Shown here piece after piece: positions 9,990 to 21,145 of a stretch of DNA of 64,000 nucleotides; positions within the stretch are counted from its first letter, which is position 1, and the number at the start of each line of letters is the position of its first letter. Below the pieces are notes generated by a model. That model made no database searches and was not told the DNA's origin. It saw nothing but the letters and a program-made list of their open reading frames with translations. A program made the translations under genes and the position numbers. The DNA is from Saccharomyces mikatae IFO 1815 (taxonomy: Eukaryota; Ascomycota; Saccharomycetes; Saccharomycetales; Saccharomycetaceae), in the NCBI RefSeq assembly GCF_947241705.1, contig NC_079268.1, positions 744,001 through 808,000 on the forward strand, given 5' to 3'.

Positions 9990-10934
9990 ATGACATCTAC
10001 TACTAATTCTACTACAGGAACCGTAATAGAGAAGAAACCAGTCTCCTTCTCTAATATCCTATTGGGTGCATGTTTAAACTTGTCAGAGGTGACTACGTTA
10101 GGTCAGCCTTTGGAGGTTGTTAAGACAACAATGGCCGCAAATAGAAACTTGACATTTTTGGAGTCTGTCAAACACGTTTGGTCAAGGGGTGGTATATTGG
10201 GTTACTACCAAGGGTTGATTCCATGGGCATGGATCGAAGCCTCCACCAAGGGTGCCGTGCTTCTGTTCGTGTCAGCTGAGGCCGAATATCAATTCAAAAG
10301 TTTGGGGCTAAATAACTTTGCATCAGGTATACTGGGCGGTGTCACAGGCGGTGTCACTCAGGCTTACCTGACCATGGGGTTCTGTACCTGTATGAAAACT
10401 GTGGAAATTACTAGACATAAATCTGCATCTGCAGGTGGTGTTCCGCAATCTTCCTGGAGTGTGTTCAAGAACATTTACAAAAAGGAAGGTATCAGAGGTA
10501 TTAACAAGGGTGTGAATGCTGTTGCTATCAGACAAATGACCAACTGGGGGTCTCGTTTCGGTTTATCCAGATTAGTGGAAGATGGTATTAGAAAGGTAAC
10601 CGGGAAAACCAATAAGGATGACAAGTTGAACCCTTTCGAAAAGATTGGTGCTAGTGCTTTAGGTGGTGGTTTGAGTGCTTGGAATCAACCAATTGAAGTT
10701 ATTAGAGTTGAAATGCAATCTAAGAAGGAAGATCCAAACAGACCAAAAAATTTGACTGTTGGCAAGACATTTAAATACATTTATCAATCAAACGGTCTTA
10801 AGGGTCTTTACCGTGGTGTCACCCCAAGAATTGGTTTAGGTATTTGGCAGACCGTCTTCATGGTAGGTTTTGGTGATATGGCAAAGGAATTTGTCGCCAG
10901 AATGACTGGTGAAACCCCAGTTGCAAAACATTAG
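9990..10934 (+). CDS. YHM2: Mitochondrial citrate/2-oxoglutarate carrier Yhm2
   Basis: A 314-residue mitochondrial carrier (YMR241W) in the inner membrane. Yhm2 exchanges citrate for 2-oxoglutarate, exporting reducing power for cytosolic NADPH, and was also found as a multicopy suppressor of abf2 with mtDNA-nucleoid association. The three-repeat carrier fold is visible, with degenerate signatures QPLEVVKTTMA (near residue 42) and QPIEVIRVEM (near 235), each followed by the glycine motif of the repeat (GYYQGLIPW, GLYRGVTPRI). The signature positions are Q-P rather than the usual P-x-D, as known for this carrier. Start by homology. Confidence 0.95.
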   Translation: MTSTTNSTTGTVIEKKPVSFSNILLGACLNLSEVTTLGQPLEVVKTTMAANRNLTFLESVKHVWSRGGILGYYQGLIPWAWIEASTKGAVLLFVSAEAEYQFKSLGLNNFASGILGGVTGGVTQAYLTMGFCTCMKTVEITRHKSASAGGVPQSSWSVFKNIYKKEGIRGINKGVNAVAIRQMTNWGSRFGLSRLVEDGIRKVTGKTNKDDKLNPFEKIGASALGGGLSAWNQPIEVIRVEMQSKKEDPNRPKNLTVGKTFKYIYQSNGLKGLYRGVTPRIGLGIWQTVFMVGFGDMAKEFVARMTGETPVAKH

Positions 10935-11238
10935 CGTGTATTGTACATTATGTTGTTGTTTCCTTAATTAATTGCGTAAATCAATAATCTTTGAGACTTT
11001 TGCTATTTTACGGGGTGAGTCCTCTTTGTTTCATATCCATTGTCACTGATCATTAACTTTTTTCTATTCACGCGTACATATCTTATAGATCATCTGAAAA
11101 CCCCATTTGAAACTGAGTTATTTTCTGGCCTTCATGAAATGTTGAAATTATTAAATTCTACAGAATTGGTAATACATAAAAATAAACTACTAAAAGTATT
11201 AGAAAATATTTATATCTTAAAATTTAAATATGCACAGT
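10935..11238. other. YHM2-RPL20A convergent 3' region
   Basis: About 300 bases between two stop codons, A/T-rich with likely termination and polyadenylation signals for both genes. No gene seen. Confidence 0.6.
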
Positions 11239-12234
<996 letters not shown>

Positions 12235-12835
12235 TTTTCCGCACTGTTTTTCCTTTAAAGACTTGAGGAACTATTTTCTCTGTTTAAAAATGTCTAAATT
12301 CTTTAATCTCAATGTTTAAAATGAAATTTAGCGATACCTTGCCACGGTGTGACTTGGTGCACAATGGGATAAGCAAGTACGTGGTGGGGAGTAACACTAG
12401 GCGCACCATATCGATAGTGGAAGTTGTTTGAGTGGACTTAGTGACCTGCAACAGAACCTAGAAGGGAATATCTACTGGACAGCAGGAACTTCTTGCCTCT
12501 AGTGCCGCACTGAAGTGAGCAACTACGTTTTTCTTCCACGCGGGCTCGAAAGCGAAATATTCTGAAAGAGCAAAAAATAATGATGAAAATATTGTGGATG
12601 TATGGGTTCTAGAATGTCCGGGTTTAAGGTCTCAGAAAAAGAAGAATAGAAACGTTTTTATGTACATTATTTACAACTAAGTCTAGATTTACAACCAGGG
12701 AACACTGTGGGATATATTCACAAAGCGCCTGCATGCAAAATAATATCTTCTTCTCATATGTTTAAAATTAAGTAAAGAAAGTAGTATATAGTTTCTGAAT
12801 TAAATGCTTCAAGTGCCTCCCATTTTTATGTATCT
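12235..12835. promoter_or_regulatory. RPL20A promoter and ZRC1 upstream-facing gap
   Basis: About 600 bases between RPL20A exon 1 and the ZRC1 stop codon. It must hold the RPL20A promoter. I see no confident Rap1 site (ACACCCATACAT type); the blocks around 12375-12410 (GTACGTGGTGGGGAGTAACA, then GGCGCACC) are the most G/C-rich candidates. Confidence 0.4.
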
Positions 12836-14167
12836 TTATTGAAGGCAATTAGAAGTATTACAATTTACAGCATCGTCGACAATACAGTTGGACGATGCTG
12901 TAGTAGCACCGTAGGCAGTAGGGGAGCGCTTCTTTTTATCGTTGCCAGCGCTTCCGTTGTTCTCGAAAGCTTCCTGAGATGAAGATGGCGAACCACCAGC
13001 TATGATAGAAAATCTTCTGCGAATGTCCTCATTGACATCCCCAGAGACGAATTCTGGTTGAACGGTAGCAGAATGAATACCGTGTTGATGAAAAATTTTT
13101 CTTATTAATTTAGCGGAACTAATGAATTTGTCGGGCGTGGAGTCTATTTGAACATGAATAGATGCAATGTATATAGATTCAGTCAAATTCCAAACATGGA
13201 AATCATGAACTGCAATCACACCAGGTACTGCCAAAATCTCTCTTTGGATTTGATCAGCGGAAATTGTGGATGGGGTAGCTTGAAGTAGGATTTTTGAGGC
13301 TCTACGAGATAAGGGTAAGGCAGAAGAAAAAATAATAACGGTTATAATCAAAGATACAATTGGATCCGAGTAAAATCTCCAAGAGTATTCAGTCTTCCAA
13401 ATGAACAAAGCCGCTACAATGACACCAATGTTACCCAAAGCATCACCTAAGACATGTAAGAAGACACCATGCATATTCAAAGAACGGTGACGGGGTTTCT
13501 TTGATCCATGGTCGTGGTCATGATCGTCATGGTCTAGTAGAGGTTGACCTTCATTTGATAGTCTGTTTACTATTGATTGTGGTAACACTTCACCAATATG
13601 TTCTGAAGATCCAGGACTTGAAATAGCATCTTCATCAATATTTAAATTATCATTTGGAACAGATGAATGAGAGTGGGAATGTGTGGCACTAGATTCTATG
13701 TCAAAATCGTCATTTCCGCCTTCCATAGAACCATGAGAATGTGAATGTAAACTGCCACTACCACTATCGTGAAACAAAAATAAGCCTACAAAATTAGAAA
13801 TTAGACCAGCTACACCAACATACAAAACCAATCTTGGGTTTTGAATTTCTTGAGGTTCAATCAGTCTTTGTAAAGCTTCAATCATGATGGAAAAACACAA
13901 GGCAATTAAGAAAACAGCATTAATTAAGGCACCCAGGATTTCAGCTCTCTTCCATCCATAAGTGTATTTGGCATCTGGACCCCTATTTTTGGCCACATCC
14001 ACTGCCCAAAGTGCGACTAAAAGAGATATGATATCATTTAACATATGGAATGAATCAGCAATCAAGGCCAAAGAATGTGACATATAACCTATGGTGATTT
14101 CCAATAGGAAGAACCCCGTATCTAAGGTCAAAAGAGAAATAATTCTCAATTCTTTACCGATGATCAT
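12836..14167 (-). CDS. ZRC1: Vacuolar zinc/proton antiporter Zrc1
   Basis: A 443-residue cation diffusion facilitator (YMR243C) that moves zinc, and also cobalt, into the vacuole and confers zinc resistance. Six membrane segments are visible. The metal-site HxxxD pairs lie on TM2 (HMLNDIIS, about residues 42-49) and TM5 (HVLGDALGN). The long cytosolic loop between TM4 and TM5 is rich in histidine (HSHSHGS, HSHSHSS, DHDDHDHDHG). A cytosolic CDF C-terminal domain follows (VIAVHDFHVWNLTESIYIAS). The frame is intact and length agrees with the family. A near-perfect Zap1 element lies upstream. Confidence 0.97.
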   Translation of the reverse strand: MIIGKELRIISLLTLDTGFFLLEITIGYMSHSLALIADSFHMLNDIISLLVALWAVDVAKNRGPDAKYTYGWKRAEILGALINAVFLIALCFSIMIEALQRLIEPQEIQNPRLVLYVGVAGLISNFVGLFLFHDSGSGSLHSHSHGSMEGGNDDFDIESSATHSHSHSSVPNDNLNIDEDAISSPGSSEHIGEVLPQSIVNRLSNEGQPLLDHDDHDHDHGSKKPRHRSLNMHGVFLHVLGDALGNIGVIVAALFIWKTEYSWRFYSDPIVSLIITVIIFSSALPLSRRASKILLQATPSTISADQIQREILAVPGVIAVHDFHVWNLTESIYIASIHVQIDSTPDKFISSAKLIRKIFHQHGIHSATVQPEFVSGDVNEDIRRRFSIIAGGSPSSSQEAFENNGSAGNDKKKRSPTAYGATTASSNCIVDDAVNCNTSNCLQ

Positions 14168-14323
14168 GACTCTATTGCTCTCTGGTACGCTTGATTACTG
14201 CTACCAATAGGAAAAAATTCTGCGCCAAGACTTTGAATGTTATTACGCTTTTATGGAATCCTTGAATACCGGGATTTTAACAACGAGAAGTTTCAAGCGA
14301 TGCAGCCACCCAGCTCTTTCTTC

Positions 14324-14334
14324 ACCTTCAAGGC
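14324..14334. promoter_or_regulatory. Candidate Zap1 zinc-responsive element of ZRC1
   Basis: ACCTTCAAGGC matches the Zap1 consensus ACCTTNAAGGT at 10 of 11 positions. It lies 157 bases upstream of the ZRC1 start. ZRC1 is an established Zap1 target, induced by zinc shortage as a defence against later zinc shock. Confidence 0.6.
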
Positions 14335-15262
14335 TATCTGAAGAAGGAAAGAGAGGGGTGTAAACTTTCTAAAACAAGAACGGCATTTTACTGGAAAGAA
14401 AAAATGCCGTTAGTGGGCGGTGTATGGGCCTGTGCCAAGAAAATCACAATAGAGTTTTTGACTTCTTCAAGTTGAGTAGAAAAGAAAATAAAGTACCATT
14501 CATTATGTAGCATTTATTTTACCGTTGAAATGATGTATTCTTCTGTATAATCAATGGGGCAAGAGCAATACATTGCACTGCGCCTGAAAGAGAGAGAAGT
14601 GGAGATTTGTTGCGCTTGGAAAGTAGGCTCAGCAGTGAAGCGAGTTATTGAAGCGGGGTCTGGCTAAACCTAGCCAGATGTTCGTTTCCTTAGTAAAAAG
14701 GGTGTAGTACTGCGGAGACATCAAGAGTCCAGAACCTAACGCAAAAGCTTATTTGTCGGGACCTGCACCGATCTGTAACTATATGACCAAGACATGTTTC
14801 TTTTTATGTGACAAAAGATCCTGCCTCAATTTCTTCTGCAGGATGTAAATCTACCAGTCTCATGGCAGTTCCACTTTCTTACTTCTCAAATGGATACGCT
14901 CAATAACGGGTCCACAACTTGAAATCTTCAAGATTTTCTTTCTTTTTTTTTATTTCTTCTTTTCTTTTTCTTTTTCTTTTTCTACTTCTGCTTCTGCTTC
15001 TACTTCTACTTCTGCTTCTACTTTCAGCTCAACTTTTTCTTTCTTCGTGGCTTAATCGATCGTCATAGACAATGTAGCGGTGGAAGAAAGAGCGGTCATT
15101 AAGTTTCTTTTTAGCTAGTTTTTTATCTCTTCCTCACATATAAAAATGGAAGCACTTTTGTAGGCTTTTTTCTCCTCTGTCTAACGAAATAACTTAATCT
15201 TATTTATACAAATAGTACTGTAACAACACGTATTACTGAGCTTTCCAACAAGATTAATCAGA
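14335..15262. promoter_or_regulatory. ZRC1-YMR244W divergent promoter region
   Basis: The bulk of a gene-free stretch of about 1.1 kb. It contains a long pyrimidine tract at about 14936-15050. No extra gene seen. Confidence 0.5.
14936..15050 (+). repeat. Pyrimidine tract with CTTCTR hexamer repeats
   Basis: A run of almost only C and T. The first part is CTTTTT units, then CTTCTG/CTTCTA hexamers (about 14983-15022). Low-complexity tracts of this kind are common in promoters and vary in length between strains. Confidence 0.7.
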
Positions 15263-16324
15263 ATGTTACTTTCCAAATTACTGACACCATCTTCGGTATT
15301 GTCAATTTTGAGCGTTGCTGCGTTCACAGCGACCGCCGCGCCATCGCCCGGTATTCAAGTGACGGAAAATACAAATCAAGATCATCACGAGCACGCCAAG
15401 CGTGGAGGAACATGTAGTTTTCCCAACTACGATGGAATGGTAGCAGTACAAAAGGATGGATCTAACGCCGGATGGGCAATGAGTCCTGACCAAGAATGTT
15501 CCTACGGTTCATGGTGCCCCTACGCGTGCAAGCCAGGACAGCTAATGGGACAATGGGACCCCTCGGCCACCACATACTCGTACCCCAAGTGTCAAAACGG
15601 TGGGTTATACTGTGATTCCAATGGTAACCTGCAAAAGCCAAATAGCGATAAAGACTACTGTTATGATGGGAAAGGGACTGTTGTAGCGAAAAACAACGCT
15701 AAAAGCGGTGACGTTGCGTTCTGTCAGACTGTGCTGCCGGGTAATGAAGCCATGTTGATCCCAACCTTAGTTGGCTCCGGATCGAAACAAGTTCTAGCCG
15801 TACCTGGTACAGACTACTGGGCCTCCACGGCATCGCATTACTACGTCAATGCTCCAGGTGTCAGCGTGAAGGACGCATGTCAGTGGGGTAGTAGTGCCAA
15901 TCCACAGGGCAATTGGGCCCCATTTGTAGCGGGCTCCAACATGGATGACAACCAAAACACGTTCGTGAAAATCGGTTGGAATCCGGTTTACCTGGAATCT
16001 TCCTGTCCGTTTAAAGACGTAAAACCCTCCTTCGGCATTAGAATTACTTGTGAAGACGAGTCGCAGTGTGAAGGCTTACCATGCTCCATAGATCCAAGTT
16101 CCAATGCAGTTAACGAGGTGACGAGCTCTGGCGGCGGTTCCTCTGGGGCCGGTGGTGGAAACTTCTGTGTGGTCACTGCCAGAAACGGCGCTAAGGCCAG
16201 CATCGAAGTGTTCGATGTCGGTTCATCTTCTAAAAACAAGAGAGAGGTGAACCCACTAGATGGTCTTACTACAACAATCACTGAGACCAAATATGAGACT
16301 ATTACAGTTACTGCTAAAGCATAG
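15263..16324 (+). CDS. YMR244W: Secreted SUN-family (GH132-like) wall protein
   Basis: A 353-residue protein orthologous to uncharacterised YMR244W. It has a signal peptide (about 1-25, ending TATAAPSPG), a likely Kex2 site (HAKRGG) and then a cysteine-rich SUN domain as in Uth1, Sim1, Nca3 and Sun4 (CSFPNYDGMVAVQKDGSNAG, CSYGSWCPYACKPGQLMGQW, YCDSNGNLQKP). A Gly/Ser-rich linker (SSGGGSSGAGGGNFCVV) and a C-terminal KREV dibasic site follow. SUN proteins act in wall remodelling and septation; for this member the function is inferred only from family membership. Confidence 0.9.
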   Translation: MLLSKLLTPSSVLSILSVAAFTATAAPSPGIQVTENTNQDHHEHAKRGGTCSFPNYDGMVAVQKDGSNAGWAMSPDQECSYGSWCPYACKPGQLMGQWDPSATTYSYPKCQNGGLYCDSNGNLQKPNSDKDYCYDGKGTVVAKNNAKSGDVAFCQTVLPGNEAMLIPTLVGSGSKQVLAVPGTDYWASTASHYYVNAPGVSVKDACQWGSSANPQGNWAPFVAGSNMDDNQNTFVKIGWNPVYLESSCPFKDVKPSFGIRITCEDESQCEGLPCSIDPSSNAVNEVTSSGGGSSGAGGGNFCVVTARNGAKASIEVFDVGSSSKNKREVNPLDGLTTTITETKYETITVTAKA

Positions 16325-16504
16325 CTTCGATTTTTCTTCATCCTTTTTTTTACTTTTTTTTACATACACCTGCAATCGAACCTAGTTTGGCACCACAAGA
16401 AAAAAACATAAATTTTTCTCTTTGTATATACATGAATATCCTCAAATCATTGCCTTTCTGTCTAATTTTATATACGAATATATATGTTGATGCGACCTTA
16501 TAAA

Positions 16505-16819
16505 TCACTGCTTTTGTTCCCTCTGTTTGGCTTCTTGCTCAATTTTCTTGATGGCCTCCTCCCTCTTGAAGTCGATGACCCTCTTTTCCTTGAAGTATTT
16601 GATCCAGCTATGAGCACAATTTTCCTCAAACTTTTCATTCTCCACCTTGCACTGCGCATTTACACTCTTGCTATTCTTGGGATCCATTGCATCCAAGATG
16701 TTTGCTTTGTCCAAACACTGAAAAAAGCCATCCCTGGACTCCCAACACAACTTCCTCTGCGAACGGGTATTAGGGGGTTGAGGTTCCTTCTTACCACCAT
16801 CAAATGAAAACAAGCCCAT
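16505..16819 (-). CDS. COA6: Cytochrome c oxidase copper-assembly factor Coa6
   Basis: A 104-residue twin-CxnC protein (YMR244C-A) of the mitochondrial intermembrane space that helps deliver copper to Cox2. It has the Coa6 pattern of a Cx9C pair (CWESRDGFFQC) and a Cx10C pair (CKVENEKFEENC), followed by a charged helical tail (KRVIDFKREEAIKKIEQEAK). The start is MGLFSFDGGKK at 16819. The frame stays open 49 codons further upstream through a TGTA repeat, but that extension (HTYIHTYI) is low-complexity and not expected. It is convergent with YMR244W. Confidence 0.93.
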   Translation of the reverse strand: MGLFSFDGGKKEPQPPNTRSQRKLCWESRDGFFQCLDKANILDAMDPKNSKSVNAQCKVENEKFEENCAHSWIKYFKEKRVIDFKREEAIKKIEQEAKQREQKQ

Positions 16820-16860
16820 CGCTAGTATTAATATTCCTTTGTAAATCTTCTTGTATATAT

Positions 16861-16922
16861 CTTTGTGCGGAGCACTACTATGCCCGTCTATGTATGTATG
16901 TATGTATGTATGTATGTATGTA
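16861..16922. repeat. Block upstream of COA6 duplicated near tRNA-Arg, with TGTA repeats
   Basis: A unique block (TGCGGAGCACTACTATGCCC and a few flanking bases) is followed by eight TGTA tetranucleotides. It lies 42-103 bases upstream of the COA6 ATG, so is probably 5' leader or core promoter. The unique part occurs again, inverted, at 5729-5777. The tetranucleotide array is likely to vary in length. Confidence 0.85.
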
Positions 16923-17877
16923 CGTTTGTGTGTATCCTCTCCCACTGTGCAAAACACCACCACCACCTACTACCGCACCACTATTTCACATGTCTGTTTC
17001 TTTGCCCTCAGTTCTGCTGCACTGCACTCACCGACAACGCACTTTCTTCCGCGCGGGCGAGCCAGCTTTTGTTGGATTTGGTCAGGCGCTGCCGATATAT
17101 TATCACCAAGAAACCGACAGGGATCTGAAACACAATAGTTTACACAACAATACACAATTCGCAACAATACGCAACAATACACAAAAAGTACAAGTCACAC
17201 AGGATAACAATACAATACAAACCAAAACACAATTAGGGCCGATGTCTTGTTCCGCGGATTCGATGCCGAGTTAATTGTTGTACCCGCTGCCCTCAACCCT
17301 GCAAGTGTGTTGGGCGGTTGTTGATTGCTTGTGGTGGGCGCTTAAAACTAAAGACCCGTTTGTTGTTCGGCTTTTTGGCTGCGCGTGTGTGTCATTTCCC
17401 AACAAAAACCATCACAGCAATAGCAGAAAGAAAAAAAAAAAGAGCAAACCAACCGCCCAGCTCAACGATCATTGCCAAGTAGCGGCAAACTTATATAAGT
17501 TCCAAGGATGTGCCCATCAATTAAAGACCCTCGATTGTCGGTGATCTGTTTTTCCATTCTGGAGTTTTTTTAAGTTCATTCGACTTGTTTTCCCCATTCT
17601 TAGCCCTATTCTTTCTCTTCAACATTCTTTTCACAGCATTAACAACATTCGCGCCGCCGCTTTACCCCAACAAAAACAGCCCATCTTTCTTCTATCTCTT
17701 TCAGATAAGGCTCAACAGATAGACAATAAAGTGATCATTCTTTTCTTTTTGTTTGCAACCCCATTCTGAGTCGACATAAAAGCGAGAATACAAAAGAAGT
17801 AGCGCTAGTAACACAGGAACATATTTCCTCTCTACTCTATTCCACTAGTATCTTGAAAAACTAAAAAGCACGCATTA
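16923..17877. promoter_or_regulatory. COA6-FAA4 divergent promoter region
   Basis: About 1 kb between divergent genes. It contains an A/C-rich zone with four copies of (C/T)AACAATAC (17145-17153, 17162-17170, 17172-17180, about 17205-17213) and a purine run near 17426-17444. Open frames here overlap COA6 or repeats and I do not treat them as genes. Confidence 0.5.
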
Positions 17878-19962
17878 ATGACCGAACAATACTCCGTTGC
17901 AGTTGGCGAAGCGGCCAACGAGCACGAAACCGCTCCAAGAAGAAATATCAGGGTGAGAGATCAACCTTTAACTAGACCCATAAACTCATCTGCATCGACG
18001 CTGTACGAATTTGCCCTGGAATGTTTTACCAGAGGTGGCAAAAGAGATGGTATGGCGTGGAGAGATATTATCGATATACATGAGACAAAGAAAACTATAG
18101 TCAAGAGAGTAGACGGAAAGGATAAGCCTATCGAAAAGACATGGTTGTACTACGAACTGAGCCCTTACAAAACCATGACCTATGAGGAAATGATCTGCGT
18201 GATGCACAACATTGGCCGTGGGCTGATAAAGGCTGGTGTCAAGCCCAGTGGTGAGAACAAGTTGCACATTTTTGCCTCTACTTCCCATAAATGGATGAAA
18301 ACTTTTCTTGGTTGCATGTCTCAAGGTATTCCCGTGGTCACTGCATACGACACTTTGGGTGAAAGTGGTTTGATTCACTCCATGGTGGAAACGGAGTCCG
18401 TCGCGATTTTCACCGATAACCAGCTGTTGTCCAAATTGATAGTGCCCTTGAAAACCGCCAAGGACATTAAATTTGTCGTTCACAGCGAACCCATCGATCC
18501 TAGTGACAAAAGACAAAATGGTAAGCTTTATCAAGCTGCCAAGGATGCTGTTGACAAGATAAAAGAAGTGAGACCAGACATACAAATTTACAGTTTTGAT
18601 GAAATCATTGAGATAGGTGAAAAGGCCAAAGATGAAGTTGAATTGCATTTCCCCAAGCCGGAAGATCTGGCCTGTATCATGTACACTTCAGGCTCCACTG
18701 GTACACCAAAGGGTGTGGTATTGACACATCATAACATTGTTGCTGGTATCGGTGGTGTGGGACACAACGTCATCGGATGGATTGGCGAAACAGACCGTAT
18801 CATTGCATTCTTGCCATTGGCTCACATTTTTGAGTTAACCTTTGAATTCGAAGCCTTCTACTGGAATGGTATTCTGGGTTACGCCACCGTCAAGACTTTA
18901 ACACCAACTTCCACATATAACTGCCAGGGTGATCTGATGGAGTTCAAACCCACCGTAATGGTCGGTGTCGCAGCAGTTTGGGAAACAGTGAGAAAGGGTA
19001 TCTTGGCTAAGATCAATGAATTGCCCGGCTTGTCCCAAAAGATATTTTGGACTGTCTATGCTTTGAAAGAAAGAAATCTGCCATGCAGCCACTTTTTGAG
19101 TGGATTGATCTTCAAGAGAATCAGAGAAGCCACTGGTGGACAGTTGAGATTTATTTTAAACGGTGGATCCGCAATCAGCATAGATGCTCAGAAATTCCTC
19201 TCCAATGTCCTGTGTCCTATGCTCATTGGATACGGGCTAACCGAAGGTGTAGCCAATGCTTGCGTTTTAGAACCTGACCACTTCGATTATGGTATTGCCG
19301 GTGATCTTGTCGGATCCATTACTGCTAAGTTAGTAGATGTCGAAGATTTAGGTTATTTTGCAAAAAATAATCAAGGTGAATTGCTCCTTAAGGGTGCACC
19401 CATCTGTTCCGAATACTATAAGAACCCTGAAGAAACTGCCGCGGCCTTTACCGATGATGGCTGGTTCCGTACCGGTGATATTGCTGAATGGACCCCTAAG
19501 GGACAAGTGAAAATCATTGATAGAAAGAAGAATTTAGTCAAGACCTTAAATGGTGAATACATTGCATTGGAAAAACTAGAATCCATTTACAGATCAAATT
19601 CTTATGTCCAAAACATTTGCGTTTATGCTGATGAAAATAAGGTTAAACCAGTCGGTATTGTGGTCCCTAACCTGGGGCCTTTATCTAAATTGGCTGTCCA
19701 ATTAGGTGTAATGGTGCCTGGTGAAGATATTGAAAGCTATATCCACGAAAAGAAACTTCAAGACGCAGTTTGTAAAGATATGCTTGAAACTGCCAAATCT
19801 CAAGGCCTCAACGGTATTGAATTGTTATGCGGTATTGTTTTCTTTGAAGAAGAATGGACTCCTGAAAACGGGCTTGTCACATCAGCCCAGAAATTAAAGA
19901 GAAGAGATATCTTGGCCATTGTCAAACCGGACGTGGAAAGAGTTTACAAAGAAAACACTTAA
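17878..19962 (+). CDS. FAA4: Long-chain fatty acyl-CoA synthetase Faa4
   Basis: A 694-residue enzyme, the same length as S. cerevisiae Faa4 (YMR246W). It activates imported long-chain fatty acids to acyl-CoA for storage, remodelling and protein myristoylation, on lipid droplets and ER. The ATP/AMP motif YTSGSTGTPKGVVLTH lies near residue 269 and the FACS signature begins DGWFRTGDIAEW with KNLVKTLNGEYIALEKLE further on. The N-terminus MTEQYSVAVGEAANEHET is nearly invariant. About 7-8% of residues differ from S. cerevisiae by my recollection, which supports a non-cerevisiae species. Confidence 0.97.
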   Translation: MTEQYSVAVGEAANEHETAPRRNIRVRDQPLTRPINSSASTLYEFALECFTRGGKRDGMAWRDIIDIHETKKTIVKRVDGKDKPIEKTWLYYELSPYKTMTYEEMICVMHNIGRGLIKAGVKPSGENKLHIFASTSHKWMKTFLGCMSQGIPVVTAYDTLGESGLIHSMVETESVAIFTDNQLLSKLIVPLKTAKDIKFVVHSEPIDPSDKRQNGKLYQAAKDAVDKIKEVRPDIQIYSFDEIIEIGEKAKDEVELHFPKPEDLACIMYTSGSTGTPKGVVLTHHNIVAGIGGVGHNVIGWIGETDRIIAFLPLAHIFELTFEFEAFYWNGILGYATVKTLTPTSTYNCQGDLMEFKPTVMVGVAAVWETVRKGILAKINELPGLSQKIFWTVYALKERNLPCSHFLSGLIFKRIREATGGQLRFILNGGSAISIDAQKFLSNVLCPMLIGYGLTEGVANACVLEPDHFDYGIAGDLVGSITAKLVDVEDLGYFAKNNQGELLLKGAPICSEYYKNPEETAAAFTDDGWFRTGDIAEWTPKGQVKIIDRKKNLVKTLNGEYIALEKLESIYRSNSYVQNICVYADENKVKPVGIVVPNLGPLSKLAVQLGVMVPGEDIESYIHEKKLQDAVCKDMLETAKSQGLNGIELLCGIVFFEEEWTPENGLVTSAQKLKRRDILAIVKPDVERVYKENT

Positions 19963-20179
19963 GAAAAGCCATGCTCCCCACTTTTCCGTCCCTCACATTC
20001 ATAACAACCTTTTCATTTTTTTAAGAGCATCGATTTGCAAATGCTTGAACAACCTGCACAACACGTGGTTCCCCCCTTCCATAGATACAGTTAATTAATA
20101 ATTAATAAATTACATTACATACAAACATGTTTCAGTTTCATTTCAGCAAGACAAAATTGATAATACAAAACTACAATCT
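19963..20179. other. FAA4 3' region
   Basis: A/T-rich FAA4 downstream sequence with probable polyadenylation signals. No gene seen apart from the snoRNA proposed next to it. Confidence 0.5.
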
Positions 20180-21145
20180 ACGCTATAAATTTCTCCCGGG
20201 TATGAAACTACATTCTACTATTAACTTTAATAGATGAGCGATTAAACGGGATATTTGAATTTATGACTTCTGTAAACCATCAAATCTCCCCAACTTCTAG
20301 TAATAAAAATATGCATAAAACAAAACCATACTTGATCAAAGTCTTGTTCCATTTTCATTTCTCATTCATTTCTTCCTTAATATTTCCGTCTCCTCTCCAT
20401 TTAAGTACTCGAAGCAACTTCATCACTGCAAGCAATAACGCACTGCACCATAGTACACCAAGTTTGGAAGAATGAAGCCCCACCCACGCCAATCCTTACA
20501 ACACAAAAAGACTCCCAGCATAATTAGAAAACAATGAATAAAACCAATGTGCAAAGGATATATCCAGAAAAGACAAGGACAATAAAAGAGAAAAAATATC
20601 ACGGAGAGTAAAACAATAGAATAAAAACAAATTGAAATTTTTCTTATAGTAAACCTTCACGTAGAGTTTCGGTTGACACACTATATGGAAGTGAAACGTG
20701 TGAAATCAACAGAATCAACCACAGAATACCATAAACTTGAACATAGACACGACTGAAAAACTCAATCATGCTATACAGTCAAGCAGAAAACCCACTTATT
20801 CCTATTTTATTTCCTACGCCTCCATGAAGTATTCATTCCATTTTTCCATCCTCGTTGCCCGAATATATCCCTCCATCGGCGCTCATTCATGACCTTCGTC
20901 ACTATACTAGAACATCTTTATTTGGTCATTAGAAAAGAACATGTTCATGGTGAGGTATATTGATCCAAAGTTAAAATGAACAAAGTGCATCGCATAACCG
21001 AAATGCAATATATACAAGTTTCTTTGAATAGATGAAGATTTGAAGGGAAAAAAGAAAGACACTTTGAGAAACAGAACAAAAAATGATCTTTATTGATTAT
21101 GTCTAAGAAATTTCTTCCTAAAAATCGGGGATACCCAATAGAATT
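20180..21145. ncRNA. SNR86: Probable position of SNR86, long H/ACA snoRNA
   Basis: This is a positional call only. From memory, S. cerevisiae has the unusually long (about 1 kb) H/ACA snoRNA gene SNR86, guiding pseudouridine U2266 in 25S rRNA, in the convergent gap between FAA4 and RKR1. The same gap here is about 1.4 kb, has no plausible protein gene, and is too long for a convergent 3' region. I looked for the two guide arms expected for U2266. I found CTTCCTTAA (plus strand, about 20374) and AAGTCATA (minus strand, near 20265), but not a convincing pair on one strand. Ends and strand are approximate. Confidence 0.35.

Noticed and set aside
16804-17274. A 156-codon open frame upstream of FAA4 on the plus strand (and shorter ones in the other frames)
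   Set aside because: It overlaps the COA6 start and TGTA repeats, has low-complexity translation, and corresponds to the kind of dubious frame (YMR245W) known in S. cerevisiae.
17986-18648. A 220-codon frame antisense to FAA4
   Set aside because: It is an antisense shadow of a strongly conserved gene; no protein features of its own.
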